64,000 bases of DNA from Chitinophagaceae bacterium PMP191F (GCA_001302245.1 LGYU01000012.1:62001-126000); one strand, 5' to 3'. Positions 42,404-52,239 are shown, numbered from the stretch's first letter. Notes: generated from the letters alone by a model not told the origin. A program made the numbers and translations.

Positions 42404-45034
42404 ATGAAAAGATACATTGTCATCCTCGGACTTATTCTCAGCATGAGCAATACACTGCATGCCATGCACATCAGGGGAGGAGAAATGTATTACACCTATC
42501 TCGGTCCGGGTACCTCTGCGGGAAATTCCAGATATACTATTACACTTAAACTATATGTTAGCTGCGGTGCGCAACCCAGCCAGATAGATAATGTAGAGCC
42601 ATTTTCTATATACCGGAAAAGCAACAACAGTCTTATTTTCAATTTAAACGCACCTTTTACCACTGAAAGAAGAATACAGTACGATCCGGCTTCCAATCCC
42701 TGTATCAGCAATCCGCCCAATGATGTGTGTTACCGGCTTCGCTATTACGCACTGACTGTAGAACTGAGTGATGATCCCAAAGGATATGTGGTGGCCTTTC
42801 AGCGTTGCTGTCGTATTGCAGGTATCAATAACCTGCAGGCTCCCAGTGATTCATACGGCGTAACTTACCTGTGCGAAATTCCCGGTACAGATGTACTGCC
42901 TGCACCGGCCAGAAACTCCAGCCCTGAAATTACCGGTAATGACGCGGTGGCAGTTTGTGCAGGATCTCCTTTTAACTTCGATTTTTCAGCCAACGACCCG
43001 GATGCTGATTCGCTGATATATCAACTTTGTTCTGCATACAATGGTGGAGGTCAGGCACAGGGCACTTGTCCCAGTTGCTCACAGCCCAGCCCGGCAACAG
43101 CACCACCTTATGCCACACTGCCTTATTCCAGCGGTTATGGAGGTTCACAGCCAATGGGCATCAGGGCAGCTATAGATCCTTTCACCGGTATGCTATCTGG
43201 TACAGCCCCCAGCACACTGGGACAATATGTAGTAACTGTATGTATCAGCGAATACCGTAATAATGTGCTGATCAATACACATCGTAAAGACATTCACATC
43301 AGTGTTTCGGACTGTATACCGTTAAAAGCAAAGCTGAACCCCAGCTATGATTATTGCGATGATTTCCTGGTGCAGTTTAAAAATGAACAGGTCAATCCCA
43401 GCGGTACCATGTATATCTGGAAATATGGCGACGGTACCAAGGCCGACACATCGATGGATAATGAAGGAAAAGTACAGCACCAGTTTGCTGATACCGGAAC
43501 TTACACTATAAAACTGACCGTTATTCTTGCAGGCCAGTGTATTGATTCTACTACTACATTAGCAAAAGTATATCCCGGTTTTTATCCTGGTTTTGAAGTA
43601 ATAGGTACCTGCCTGTTACTCCCCATCCAGTTCAGGGATACTACCAAAACAAAGTACGGTTTTGTAAATAAATGGAGCTGGAATTTTGGTGATGAAACTA
43701 CCCTGGCCGATACATCGCATATTGGCACTCCTTCGTGGAAATACAGTACCACTGGCAACAAGGTGGTACAACTGATCGTTGAAAGCAACAAAGGATGTAT
43801 TGACACAGTAAAGGTTACAGCTATTGTAAGTGATAAGCCCCCGATACAGGTGGCATTTAAAGATACATTGATATGTAGTGTTGATACCCTGCAACTGCAG
43901 GCAAACGGCAATGGTAATTTTTCATGGCTGCCCAATTACAATATACTTAATGCCAATACAGCCACGCCACTGGTATATCCCAAAGCCACAACCAAATATG
44001 TTGTAACACTTGATGAAAATGGTTGTGTGAATACAGATACAGTACAGGTGCGTGTGGTAGATTTTGTAACGCTGGATGCCGGTCCGGACAGTACGATATG
44101 TCTTACAGATACGGCGAAGCTGCATCCTTCGGGCAATGGTTTAAAATTTGCGTGGACACCTGCTGCCACCTTAAATGATTCTACATTAAGATCGCCACTG
44201 GCTGTTCCAACAGGTAATACCACTTATACTGTTGTGGCCAGCATTGGTAAGTGTAATGCATCTGATAACTTAACTATTTTCACAGTTCCTTATCCTGGTG
44301 CCAATGCAGGTCCGGATACAGCGGTATGTTATGGCGATACAGCACAGTTGCATGCTTCCATAGCAGGTTCATCTTTCACCTGGACACCCACTGCCACGCT
44401 GGGTAATCCCAGAAGTCTCATTACTTACGCATATACTCTTCAAACCATTCCATATATACTGAAAGTGTATGACAACCTGGGCTGTCCCAAGCCGGGTATT
44501 GATACGGTGGTAGTAACCGTTTATCCGAAGATCAACGCATTTGCCGGCAATGATACAGCCGTTGTGGTTAACCAGCCGCTGCAGTTAAATGGTACCGGCG
44601 CACCCTTTATTGAATGGCAGCCACCGCTTTACCTGAACCGGAACGATATCAGCAACCCGATTGCCCTGTTGTCTGACAACTTCAGTTATATTATGCGTGC
44701 CTATACTGCCGAAGGATGTTTTGCATACGATACCATCAACATCAAGGTGTTTAAAACCAATCCCGATATTTTTGTACCCAATGCATTCAGGCCGGGCAGT
44801 TCGCAAAACAATGTACTTCGCCCCATACCTGTTGGTATTTCCACGCTCCACTATTTCAGGGTGTTCAATCGCTGGGGACAATTGGTTTTTGAAACCAACC
44901 AGATCAGTAAAGGCTGGGATGGCAACATTGGCGGTAAACCGCAAAGCACCGGCACTTATGTATGGTCTGTAAAAGGCACCGATTACACCGGCAAAGTGGT
45001 AGAACGCAAAGGCACTGCGGTGTTGATAAAATAG
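42404..45034 (+). CDS. Large secreted surface protein with PKD domains and type B (CHU_C) T9SS domain
   Basis: 876 residues. Signal peptide (IVILGLILSMSNTLHA) followed by MHIRGGEMYYTYLGPG, a family opening seen in Bacteroidota gliding-motility-associated proteins. A PKD pair is at about residues 325-490 (MYIWKYGDGTKADTSM, WSWNFGDETTLADTSHIGTP). Repeated Ig/PKD-like modules with DTxQLxAxGxxFxWxP text follow (TLQLQANGNGNFSWLP, TAKLHPSGNGLKFAWTP, TAQLHASIAGSSFTWTP). The C terminus is CHU_C (IFVPNAFRPGSSQNNVLRPI, FRVFNRWGQLVFETN, TGTYVWSVKGTDYTGKV), marking a T9SS type B substrate and probable adhesin. Confidence 0.92.
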   Translation: MKRYIVILGLILSMSNTLHAMHIRGGEMYYTYLGPGTSAGNSRYTITLKLYVSCGAQPSQIDNVEPFSIYRKSNNSLIFNLNAPFTTERRIQYDPASNPCISNPPNDVCYRLRYYALTVELSDDPKGYVVAFQRCCRIAGINNLQAPSDSYGVTYLCEIPGTDVLPAPARNSSPEITGNDAVAVCAGSPFNFDFSANDPDADSLIYQLCSAYNGGGQAQGTCPSCSQPSPATAPPYATLPYSSGYGGSQPMGIRAAIDPFTGMLSGTAPSTLGQYVVTVCISEYRNNVLINTHRKDIHISVSDCIPLKAKLNPSYDYCDDFLVQFKNEQVNPSGTMYIWKYGDGTKADTSMDNEGKVQHQFADTGTYTIKLTVILAGQCIDSTTTLAKVYPGFYPGFEVIGTCLLLPIQFRDTTKTKYGFVNKWSWNFGDETTLADTSHIGTPSWKYSTTGNKVVQLIVESNKGCIDTVKVTAIVSDKPPIQVAFKDTLICSVDTLQLQANGNGNFSWLPNYNILNANTATPLVYPKATTKYVVTLDENGCVNTDTVQVRVVDFVTLDAGPDSTICLTDTAKLHPSGNGLKFAWTPAATLNDSTLRSPLAVPTGNTTYTVVASIGKCNASDNLTIFTVPYPGANAGPDTAVCYGDTAQLHASIAGSSFTWTPTATLGNPRSLITYAYTLQTIPYILKVYDNLGCPKPGIDTVVVTVYPKINAFAGNDTAVVVNQPLQLNGTGAPFIEWQPPLYLNRNDISNPIALLSDNFSYIMRAYTAEGCFAYDTINIKVFKTNPDIFVPNAFRPGSSQNNVLRPIPVGISTLHYFRVFNRWGQLVFETNQISKGWDGNIGGKPQSTGTYVWSVKGTDYTGKVVERKGTAVLIK

Positions 45035-45141
45035 AGATGCGGGATACAAGATGCAGGATATGGAATGCCAGATACGGCGGGATCTTGAACTTTTCACTTG
45101 CACCTTAAACCTTTACCCTACACCTTTTCACCTTCTATGCT

Positions 45142-45149
45142 TAATTTTG
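45142..45149 (+). promoter_or_regulatory. TAnnTTTG box upstream of the SDR gene
   Basis: TAATTTTG, 19 bases before the start codon. The preceding 80 bases hold word-like filler ('cttaaacctttaccctacac'). No strict -33 element. Confidence 0.5.
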
Positions 45150-45168
45150 CTGCCTTAAATACCTCACC

Positions 45169-45930
45169 ATGCGCAAAACGGTTTTGATCACAGGAGCTAC
45201 CTCTGGTTTTGGAAAAGCATTCGCACAGAAATTTGCAGCTAACAATTGCAATGTTATCATAACAGGTCGTCGTGCAGAACGGCTGCAGGCTTTGCAACAG
45301 GAACTGGAAACCACGCACCAGGTACAGGTACTGCCACTGGTTTTTGATGTGCAGGATAAAAAAGCTGTAGATGAAGCTATCGGATCATTGCCTGAAACAT
45401 GGAGAAATATAGATGTACTGATCAACAATGCCGGGCTTGCACTGGGCAGGGATTATTTTGATGAAGCTCCCATGGAAGACTGGGAAACCATGATCGACAC
45501 CAACGTAAAAGGTTTATTATATGTATCCAAAGCAGTGATCCCTTTTATGACTGCCCGTAAACAAGGACATATCATTAACCTGGGATCAGTAGCAGGTAAA
45601 GAAGTGTATGAAAAAGGCAATGTGTATTGTGCCACCAAATATGCAGTGAATGCATTGACTCAATCTATGCGTATTGACCTGTTGAGACATAAGATAAAAG
45701 TAACAGCCATTCATCCCGGCGCAGCGGAAACTGAATTTTCAACAGTACGTTTTAAGGGCAACGAGGAAGTAGCCGGTAAAGTATATGAAGGGTTTGAGCC
45801 CCTTAGTGCTGAAGACGTTGCCGATATTGTTTGGTACACTACTACCCTTCCTGCGCATGTTTGTATCAACGACCTGGTGGTAACATGCACCGCACAGGCT
45901 AATGCCATCTATTTTCATAAAGAAGGCTAA
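45169..45930 (+). CDS. SDR-family oxidoreductase (YdfG-like)
   Basis: 253 residues, classical short-chain dehydrogenase. NAD(P) loop TGATSGFGKAFA (about residues 7-18), NVIITGRRAERL (favouring NADP), NNAGLALG, LINLGSVAGKEVYE (given here as INLGSVAGKE), and the YCATK active-site Tyr/Lys. The text LALGRDYFDEAPMEDWETMI resembles the 3-hydroxy acid / malonic semialdehyde dehydrogenase subgroup (YdfG). Substrate not determinable. Confidence 0.9.
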   Translation: MRKTVLITGATSGFGKAFAQKFAANNCNVIITGRRAERLQALQQELETTHQVQVLPLVFDVQDKKAVDEAIGSLPETWRNIDVLINNAGLALGRDYFDEAPMEDWETMIDTNVKGLLYVSKAVIPFMTARKQGHIINLGSVAGKEVYEKGNVYCATKYAVNALTQSMRIDLLRHKIKVTAIHPGAAETEFSTVRFKGNEEVAGKVYEGFEPLSAEDVADIVWYTTTLPAHVCINDLVVTCTAQANAIYFHKEG

Positions 45931-46087
45931 CAATCAATAAATTACAGATAAGCAGCAGCTATTTTCACGTAAATAGCATACAGGCATATCATGTGGCTGA
46001 TTACCCTACACACCGGTTACGGCAGTATAAACCCTTACAATAATATGATACTGTTACTTATACGCCTGTACAAAACCCGGCATGAGG

Positions 46088-46118
46088 TTTGGATTTCACA
46101 GGGTTTTAGCTAACTTTG
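46088..46118 (+). promoter_or_regulatory. Promoter of the 46157 gene
   Basis: TTTG (46088-46091) and TAACTTTG (46111-46118) are 19 bases apart, a good Bacteroidota promoter. The ATG at 46157 lies 38 bases downstream. This also argues against the longer frame that starts at 46082. Confidence 0.7.
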
Positions 46119-46156
46119 AAGTAAGCATTGATCCGCTATCCTTTAAAACCCATGTT

Positions 46157-46666
46157 ATGGCTCAATTCCTGTGTAGAATCCTACTCACCACATCCCTGTT
46201 TGTACTATGCACCCATCTTCGTGCGCAGAACGATGTAATACGGCAACAAAGTTGTGATATATCATCCTATCAGCATGCGATAGACAGTTTGAAACAACAC
46301 TTCAGTGCACAAGGTTATATGGTATTGCGTGAAGCTTCCATGGCTATGGAAAGTGAATATGAAATGCCGATCGTTGTGCCAATGTCACAGGGTTCATGGT
46401 ACCAGTTTGTTTTCATTGGCGACCCTACCTCCAAACTATACGAGGTAAGAATGTACGACAACAGCGACAAACAGGTAGTTTATAAAAAGAACCTGTGGGG
46501 CGATATTGATGGGAACATTATCAGTTATTCCTATATATCTAAGTTTACCGAGTATCACATGATCAAACCGGTACAGGTAAACAAACAGAAAAAGAAATTA
46601 TGCGGCTATGTTATGTTGTTTAAAAAAGTAGCCGCCAACGGGGATCAAAACACCACAGGAAAGTAA
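46157..46666 (+). CDS. Small secreted protein, unknown function
   Basis: 169 residues from the ATG at 46157. Signal peptide (ILLTTSLFVLCTHLRAQ). The mature part (about 145 residues) has ISSYQHAIDSLKQHFSAQG, then MESEYEMPIVVPMSQGSWYQ, then a beta-rich YEVRMYDNSDKQVVYK and MIKPVQVNKQKKKLCGYVML. No family recognised. Probably periplasmic. A strong bidirectional terminator follows. Confidence 0.75.
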   Translation: MAQFLCRILLTTSLFVLCTHLRAQNDVIRQQSCDISSYQHAIDSLKQHFSAQGYMVLREASMAMESEYEMPIVVPMSQGSWYQFVFIGDPTSKLYEVRMYDNSDKQVVYKKNLWGDIDGNIISYSYISKFTEYHMIKPVQVNKQKKKLCGYVMLFKKVAANGDQNTTGK

Positions 46667-46698
46667 GTTTGACTCCTGCGCCACTTCAGTAACACAAA

Positions 46699-46730
46699 GG
46701 CCGCCCGGTAACAAGGCGGCCTTTTCATTT
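46699..46730. terminator. Bidirectional intrinsic terminator
   Basis: GGCCGCC (46699-46705) and GGCGGCC (46715-46721) with loop CGGTAACAA, T-rich after on the plus side (TTTTCATTTT) and AAA before. It separates two convergent genes. Confidence 0.85.
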
Positions 46731-46750
46731 TGGTTCATGTATATCCATTA

Positions 46751-48868
46751 TTACGGCACTACTACAGTAGCCGTATCATTGACACGTTGTATCTGCTGCG
46801 TTATGGTACGTGTATCACCGGAAAAATTATTGGTTTTGATGGATACTCCATACGTTGTATTGATATAGATACCATAGTGATTACCGTTCCGTAAAAAAGA
46901 ACCGGTATTGCTGGTAAAGACATTGTTCTGTATAGTGCAGTTGGCTGCATTGAACAGTGAAATGCCATGCTGTGCAAAATTCAGAATAGTGTTGTTCTTT
47001 ATATAGATGTTTGCATGGTCTCTGGAGTAAGGCGACATTACATCTACAAACTGGTTCACTCCTACTGAATCAATTTTATTAAGCCGAACATTAATAGCTC
47101 CGGCATCGGCACCCAGGTTATCAAAGCCACAGCTTCTTATATCATTGTTCAGTATCCATATATCACGACTGTATAAACCATTGGTCCATTCTTCGGCTTC
47201 ATTATACAAACCGATGGCAGGTGATGAGCAATTGTAAAAGCGATTGCCATAAACCATGCCTTTGGCCGCACGTATGATAGAGCCACGTCCCCTTACAGTA
47301 AACCTGTTGTTATATACCATGAATTTTTCATTACGCAATGTGGCATTGTACAATTGTACATTCTGTTGCAGATCTGCATTGCCTATATCTTTCATGCTGT
47401 CAAGATCAGCAGCCGGGATAGCCGGAGTAAATTTCACATGATAATTACTTCCTTGCAGGTAAACAGTATCTACGGTGAAATTTGAACTCATGATCTTTCC
47501 TGTTTTAGGGGTAAAGATCCTGAATATATGCCCCTTTTTAAGGTTCATAAAATCACTTAGTATAATCAGCGCCGTATCGTTTACAATTGATTTTACAAAC
47601 ATGCCTTTGTTGTATAAAGCCACTCCATCATCAGCATTTCCTATAAAAGAACTGTTCTCAATCCACGGCCCTATTGTATTAGCCCTGCAATGCACGCCAT
47701 CGGCATTGGCAGATACAAACCTAGATGCATCCTTTAAAGCAGATTCACAGTTCAGCACTTTCATGTCACTGCCTTCGTAAGAATAATAGCAGCCAATAGG
47801 ACTGGCATAATTGATAATGCTGTCAAATACAAGATCAGTACAGTTCCTTGTGCTGATAAATGATCCTACATTGTTGCGGCAAACAATCGACAACACATCA
47901 CCCACCGCAAAGTATTTGCCTGATTTGGAACCGGGATGATAAATATTGTACTCCGGTGTATCCTTACATACAAACGGAGTAACGTCCGCCGGGTTAATGC
48001 CCAGCACATTGATCTCCACTTTTTTCAAACTGCCACGGTCTGCAGTATCCAGCAGGTATGCCCAGGACCAGTAATTGGTAAAAGCAGGATTGTTATAAAT
48101 AGCCGGGTAAAATGGTGAGGCTTTCCCGTTAACTGTTCTCAAGCGCACATTGACGTTGAGTGTATTGCTGTCGGAATTGTTTACTTTGATCACGTCCAGC
48201 AACGAGTGCGGTAACGGATCCCAGTCTACTTTCAGTCTTCTTACTGTTACACGGTTTGAATTCTGCAGCCGCAGGAAACCGGTTTGCAGATGGTTTTTGA
48301 TAATAATATTGGCATTGTTGCCTTCTATCACCAGGTCGTTTACATTGGCCGTATCTATAGCAAATAAACCGGAGATACCAGCATCCAGCTCATAGGTAGC
48401 ATTGGCTGTAAAGGCCAGTACAGCAGGCGTATTCATAATAGCTTTACGCATGGTGTCTTTAATAGCCTGCAATGAGGCACCGGCAGGTATCGTATATATT
48501 CTGGAGGGATTGGCTACGACGTACGTAAAATAAGCAGACCAGGCGCTGATGTCCGTACCATCTTCGTTTTTTGCTTTCACACGCCAGTATACATTGCCTG
48601 CAGGCAGGCGATCTACTGGTACAAATCGTGTAATGTACAGATCAGTACGTGATGCAATGATATTGGTAAATGCCGTATCCGTTGCCACCTGTATGTCATA
48701 GCTGAATCCGTCTGTAACTGTTTGCCAGGTAAACGTTGCATTTTTTACATACCCGGTGCTGCCATTGGCCGGAGTTGAAAGAACCGGTGCATTAATGGCA
48801 TAGCCTGTACCTGATATAAAACAGCACATCAGCGATACAACAACAGGTAAAAGTATTGTTCTTTTCAT
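46751..48868 (-). CDS. Secreted right-handed parallel beta-helix protein with N-terminal Fn3-like domain
   Basis: 705 residues. Signal peptide (VVSLMCCFISGTGYA). A fibronectin-III-like domain at about residues 27-115 (PVLSTPANGSTGYVKNATF, YWRVKAKNEDGTDIS). Then a long beta-helix: VNDLVIEGNNANIIIKNHLQ, NSNRVTVRRLKVDWDPLPHS, ADGVHCRANTIGPWIENSSF, IYIKNNTILNFAQHGISLFN. The ADGVH/WIENS.F...DDGVALY text resembles GH110-type beta-helix hydrolases, but I would not assign activity. No T9SS tail is evident at its C terminus. It follows a T9SS substrate gene after 17 bases, so they form an operon. Confidence 0.8.
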   Translation of the reverse strand: MKRTILLPVVVSLMCCFISGTGYAINAPVLSTPANGSTGYVKNATFTWQTVTDGFSYDIQVATDTAFTNIIASRTDLYITRFVPVDRLPAGNVYWRVKAKNEDGTDISAWSAYFTYVVANPSRIYTIPAGASLQAIKDTMRKAIMNTPAVLAFTANATYELDAGISGLFAIDTANVNDLVIEGNNANIIIKNHLQTGFLRLQNSNRVTVRRLKVDWDPLPHSLLDVIKVNNSDSNTLNVNVRLRTVNGKASPFYPAIYNNPAFTNYWSWAYLLDTADRGSLKKVEINVLGINPADVTPFVCKDTPEYNIYHPGSKSGKYFAVGDVLSIVCRNNVGSFISTRNCTDLVFDSIINYASPIGCYYSYEGSDMKVLNCESALKDASRFVSANADGVHCRANTIGPWIENSSFIGNADDGVALYNKGMFVKSIVNDTALIILSDFMNLKKGHIFRIFTPKTGKIMSSNFTVDTVYLQGSNYHVKFTPAIPAADLDSMKDIGNADLQQNVQLYNATLRNEKFMVYNNRFTVRGRGSIIRAAKGMVYGNRFYNCSSPAIGLYNEAEEWTNGLYSRDIWILNNDIRSCGFDNLGADAGAINVRLNKIDSVGVNQFVDVMSPYSRDHANIYIKNNTILNFAQHGISLFNAANCTIQNNVFTSNTGSFLRNGNHYGIYINTTYGVSIKTNNFSGDTRTITQQIQRVNDTATVVVP

Positions 48869-48885
48869 ATAGCGATGTTAGAAGG

Positions 48886-50490
48886 TTAATAGATAAACTT
48901 ACTGTTGAGCACATCACCCTCCGTAGAGTGTAATACAGCGATGTACATACCATGTGCAGCACTGCCCATATTTACCGGGAAGCGGTAAGTGCCCTGCTCT
49001 GCCGTTACGCGACAGGTGGTAATGATCTTACCATTTACATCATATACATACACTATTCCATTCAGTTTTTTGAATGTAGTGAGTGCAGCCTGCGGACGTG
49101 CATCCTGACCAGCAAACAATACCCGGAAATTAATGCTATCCACTTTAATGCGGACGGGTGTAAATTCTTCTTTGATACCTTCACCATGTACCTGTGTCAC
49201 CTTGTAAAAAGAAACATTTTTCAGTGGAGCATTATCTGTATATATAAACTGATTTACCGATGCCTGTTTAGCTGTTACACCTACAAGACCGATATCTATA
49301 TAGTTGCGGTTATCTGATGAACGCTGAACAATAAAATAGTCCTGCTGATGCAATGCGGCAGTCGTCCATTGTAACTGTACTTCTTTCTGTACCAGGTTGC
49401 CGGTAAGAGATTTGGATGCCATACGGCCTGAACTGGTTTTCGGTGCCATCACAATGCTTCTGAATACTTTATTATCACCTGCCTGCACCACTATTTCAGG
49501 TAACAGACCGGTGATACTACCATTATAACCCGTGGTATCTTTTAATTTGATCACTTCACCACCATTGCCGCTGGCATTATCATTTCGGCGAACAGCATAC
49601 AGTACAATATTATTGCCTGTTCCAACGCCTGTGAGACCACGGTATTTATCGGCAGATATACCAATAGTGCCATTGGTAACCCAGGAACCGGATACCAGTG
49701 AATATTTTTTCAGCAGGTTATTATCTGCCACGTACAAAATATTTACAGTATCACTGCCTGTAGAGTAGGTCATAAAAAATTGGTAAGGACTGCCATCTGT
49801 AGCAGTGTAACCCGGCAGGTTCGTCATTGTCTGCCCTGTTGTAACGGGTAAGCCGGTACCTACTTTTGCCAGTCTTAAACCGGTTGCGGTAGAAGTAGCA
49901 TACAATTGTCCGTCGTATATACCAAAGCAACGGCCTGTAGAGGTTGCAACCAATGTATTGGAAGTTCCCGTGCTGCCGGTTGCTGCGTATACGATGCCGC
50001 CACTGCCACCGGTAGTCCAGATATTACTACCATTAACAATGGCCGCTCTGATAGCCACGGTACTGAAACGATTACTGAATGTAGTAGTGGTATTAACATT
50101 GCCCGCTGCATCAATTACCGCCACTACCCTGTTTACGGAAGAACTGGCAGTAGCCGTAACAGCAGCAGTACCGGATGTTGCATCATAGCCACCCAGCGCC
50201 AGGTATTGCCCGTCAGCAGAACGACTGATATATCCTTCGCTGTAATCGGATGTTGAGATGGGGAGCGTGAGTCTTTTATTGGCACCAATTACGGTATCTG
50301 GTAGCGGAATACTTCTGACCAACTGACCACACACTGTATATTCATCCAGGTATACACGTTGCGCGGGTCCCGCGGTTAGTGTGGTTGCTCCGGACCCGAT
50401 CCGTACCACCACAAGATTGCCACTGCCGAATGACTGGGCACCGGCTTCTGCTGCATACAAAAGAAGCAGCATGCATAAGAACGCTTTCAT
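48886..50490 (-). CDS. Secreted beta-propeller-like protein with type A T9SS sorting domain
   Basis: 534 residues from the ATG at 50490 (signal peptide KAFLCMLLLLYAAEAGAQ); the frame is open 18 codons earlier without signal features. The central 350 residues are Gly/Thr/Ser-rich repeats with propeller-like rhythm (LVVVRIGSGATTLTAGPAQR, YISRSADGQYLALGGYDATS, DKYRGLTGVGTGNNIVLYAV). Residues about 380-530 hold VQLQWTTAALHQQDYFIVQR and a sorting domain (VYVYDVNGKIITTCRVTAEQ, GMYIAVLHSTEGDVLNSKF). Probably exported by SprA/T9SS to the cell surface. First gene of a two-gene operon with the beta-helix protein. Confidence 0.82.
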   Translation of the reverse strand: MKAFLCMLLLLYAAEAGAQSFGSGNLVVVRIGSGATTLTAGPAQRVYLDEYTVCGQLVRSIPLPDTVIGANKRLTLPISTSDYSEGYISRSADGQYLALGGYDATSGTAAVTATASSSVNRVVAVIDAAGNVNTTTTFSNRFSTVAIRAAIVNGSNIWTTGGSGGIVYAATGSTGTSNTLVATSTGRCFGIYDGQLYATSTATGLRLAKVGTGLPVTTGQTMTNLPGYTATDGSPYQFFMTYSTGSDTVNILYVADNNLLKKYSLVSGSWVTNGTIGISADKYRGLTGVGTGNNIVLYAVRRNDNASGNGGEVIKLKDTTGYNGSITGLLPEIVVQAGDNKVFRSIVMAPKTSSGRMASKSLTGNLVQKEVQLQWTTAALHQQDYFIVQRSSDNRNYIDIGLVGVTAKQASVNQFIYTDNAPLKNVSFYKVTQVHGEGIKEEFTPVRIKVDSINFRVLFAGQDARPQAALTTFKKLNGIVYVYDVNGKIITTCRVTAEQGTYRFPVNMGSAAHGMYIAVLHSTEGDVLNSKFIY

Positions 50491-50590
50491 ATTGCAAGTA
50501 TTGGTTTTACAATCGTATATACAGGCATCTGCAATAGCGTGCACGCCTGTTCAATCATCCGCTTATGCCGGCAGCTAACACCCGTGTGTA

Positions 50591-51271
50591 TTATTTAATA
50601 AATGGCTTTATTACATCTGTCCATATTTTATAGCCTTCTGCAGTAAGATGTAATCCGTCTTCACGATAATAGGCTGGTACCAGTTGTTTGCCGGGAGTAA
50701 GCATTGCAGTGTATACATCTGCATAGCCTGTATTTTTTTCTGTTTGCAGAAAGTCTTTTATCAGCAGGTTGGTCTGCTGAATAGCAACAGAGTCTTTCAA
50801 TCTCCTGGGAGATGGTTTGATAGTAATAAAGATGATCTCTGCTCCTGCATTTACCTGGCGTATGTAGCTGAAAAGTTGTTTAAACCGTAACAAGATACTA
50901 TCCGGGCTTAGTTTAAAACCAATATCATTATCTCCTTCGTATAAAAAGATCTGGTCTGCATGATAGGGCCTGATCACCCTGTTTGCATAATGCAACAGAT
51001 CGCTGGTTTTGGTTCCTGATATACCACGGTTCAGTACATTTTTTCCGGGAATATCCTGTTGTAATGTTTTCCAGTTTTCAATGGTAGAGCTGCCGGTAAA
51101 AAGTATTATATGTTTACCCGGCGGGTTTAACGAATCCTGTTTTTCATACGCGCGTACTTTCTGTTCCCATTTCTGTTGTTGTGTCAACGGCTCTTGTGCA
51201 GTACCCGTTATACTGTACAATGCCATAACAGCCATCAGCAATAAATGCAATGTGTAATTACTTTTTTTCAT
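50591..51271 (-). CDS. Secreted SGNH/GDSL-family hydrolase
   Basis: 226 residues from the ATG at 51271. Signal peptide (LLLMAVMALYSITGTAQ). Block I is FTGSSTIENW (G-S-S in place of G-D-S; probable nucleophile Ser62), block II NRGISGTKTSDL, block III YEGDNDIGF (the oxyanion Asn), block V DGLHLTAEGY (Asp and His of the triad). All four blocks are intact. A lipase/esterase or acetyl-xylan-type activity is possible. Its upstream region carries a duplicated operator-like palindrome. Confidence 0.88.
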   Translation of the reverse strand: MKKSNYTLHLLLMAVMALYSITGTAQEPLTQQQKWEQKVRAYEKQDSLNPPGKHIILFTGSSTIENWKTLQQDIPGKNVLNRGISGTKTSDLLHYANRVIRPYHADQIFLYEGDNDIGFKLSPDSILLRFKQLFSYIRQVNAGAEIIFITIKPSPRRLKDSVAIQQTNLLIKDFLQTEKNTGYADVYTAMLTPGKQLVPAYYREDGLHLTAEGYKIWTDVIKPFIK

Positions 51272-51469
51272 TTGCTGTACTTGATTGGTTGCAGGTAAAT
51301 AAACAGGTGTGAGATAAACCTGGTGCCGAAAAGCAAACCGGTTACGTGCAGTATTTGCCGGAAGCGTGTAGTAAAAGCAGTCAGAACCTGTATCATATGG
51401 CAATCAGTTCTGCCCGCAATATTTGTATTCGCATGCAGCATGCAAAGAAAAAAAGCAGCTTTTTCAGAT

Positions 51470-51500
51470 GGGAATGTTCCCAACTTAAGGGAATGTTCCC
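51470..51500. promoter_or_regulatory. Tandem GGGAA-TG-TTCCC operator-like sites
   Basis: The 12-base palindromic word GGGAATGTTCCC occurs twice, at 51470-51481 and 51489-51500, spaced 19 bases start to start. It lies 200 bases upstream of the SGNH hydrolase and beside the terminator of the porin gene. Two identical inverted repeats on nearly the same face of the helix suggest a dimeric repressor or activator site; the factor is unknown. The remaining 51272-51469 holds no gene that I can support. Confidence 0.5.
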
Positions 51501-51519
51501 ACCGGGTATTTCAGCGTTC

Positions 51520-51562
51520 AATACAAAAACAAAGCGGCGGTCTCTTGCGAGACCGCCGCTTT
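51520..51562 (-). terminator. Strong intrinsic terminator after the porin-like gene
   Basis: AAAGCGGCGGTCTC (51531-51544), loop TTGC, GAGACCGCCGCTTT (51549-51562): a perfect 14-base stem. On the minus strand it is followed by GTTTTTGTATTG. Confidence 0.9.
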
Positions 51563-51581
51563 GCAAACGCGGTAAGCGTAA

Positions 51582-52169
51582 TTATTTCTTGTTGTTAAAC
51601 AGTGTGTAGAACAAGCTTACCTGTATTACACTGTTCTTAAAATCAGGGTTAGCGGTAGAAGCATCGAAATCGCCTACTTTAGATAAGCCGGCAATATAAC
51701 GTGCGCCAATTCCCAATCCCATGCTGCTGTGGAATCCGATACCACCTGCCACAGACAGATCGAGATTCTTTGCAAAGTCTTTGATACCCATGTTAGGCAC
51801 ATCTTCACTTACCTTGAAACCCACCTGCGGACCTGCTTCAATATAGAAGCCACCGGTAAAGCGGTACTTTGCCATCACAGGCACATTGATATACGATACT
51901 TTAAAATTCTGCTTGTTACCCGCGTTTTCAATTTTAGCGCCCTGGGTAGAAAATAAAGCCTCGGGTTGTAAAGCGAAATGGTCACCTAACTGAAAGGCCA
52001 CAAAAGCACCTGCATGAAATCCCACTAAAGCTTTTTTGGAAACATTGCTGAAATCACCCCCGGTGTAATTACTTACGTTTACCCCTGCTTTAAGACCCAA
52101 CTGAAACGTTTGAGAGAAACCACTAACACATGCCATGAGCATTACGACAAACACAAGTACATTTTTCAT
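51582..52169 (-). CDS. Outer-membrane beta-barrel protein (PorT-like, OMP_b-brl family)
   Basis: 195 residues from the ATG at 52169. Signal peptide (VLVFVVMLMACVSGFSQ). The mature protein is an eight-strand-type barrel: FQLGLKAGVNVSNYTGGDFS, FHAGAFVAFQLGDHFALQPE, SYINVPVMAKYRFTGGFYIE, GPQVGFKV, VAGGIGFHSSMGLGIGARYI, and a last strand VIQVSLFYTLF. Members of this family are general small porin-like proteins; some act in T9SS (PorT). It is 120 bases downstream of sprA but has its own promoter box. Confidence 0.88.
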   Translation of the reverse strand: MKNVLVFVVMLMACVSGFSQTFQLGLKAGVNVSNYTGGDFSNVSKKALVGFHAGAFVAFQLGDHFALQPEALFSTQGAKIENAGNKQNFKVSYINVPVMAKYRFTGGFYIEAGPQVGFKVSEDVPNMGIKDFAKNLDLSVAGGIGFHSSMGLGIGARYIAGLSKVGDFDASTANPDFKNSVIQVSLFYTLFNNKK

Positions 52170-52239
52170 AAACAATACTTTTAGGTTAAGATGATTAAGT
52201 ATGCTACAAAAAAATTATACCAGGCCTTAACGTCGGGCA

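Noticed and set aside
51323-51609. Two overlapping short plus-strand frames upstream of the porin-like gene
   Set aside because: They run through the palindromic operator pair and a perfect terminator hairpin, have odd composition and no start signal.
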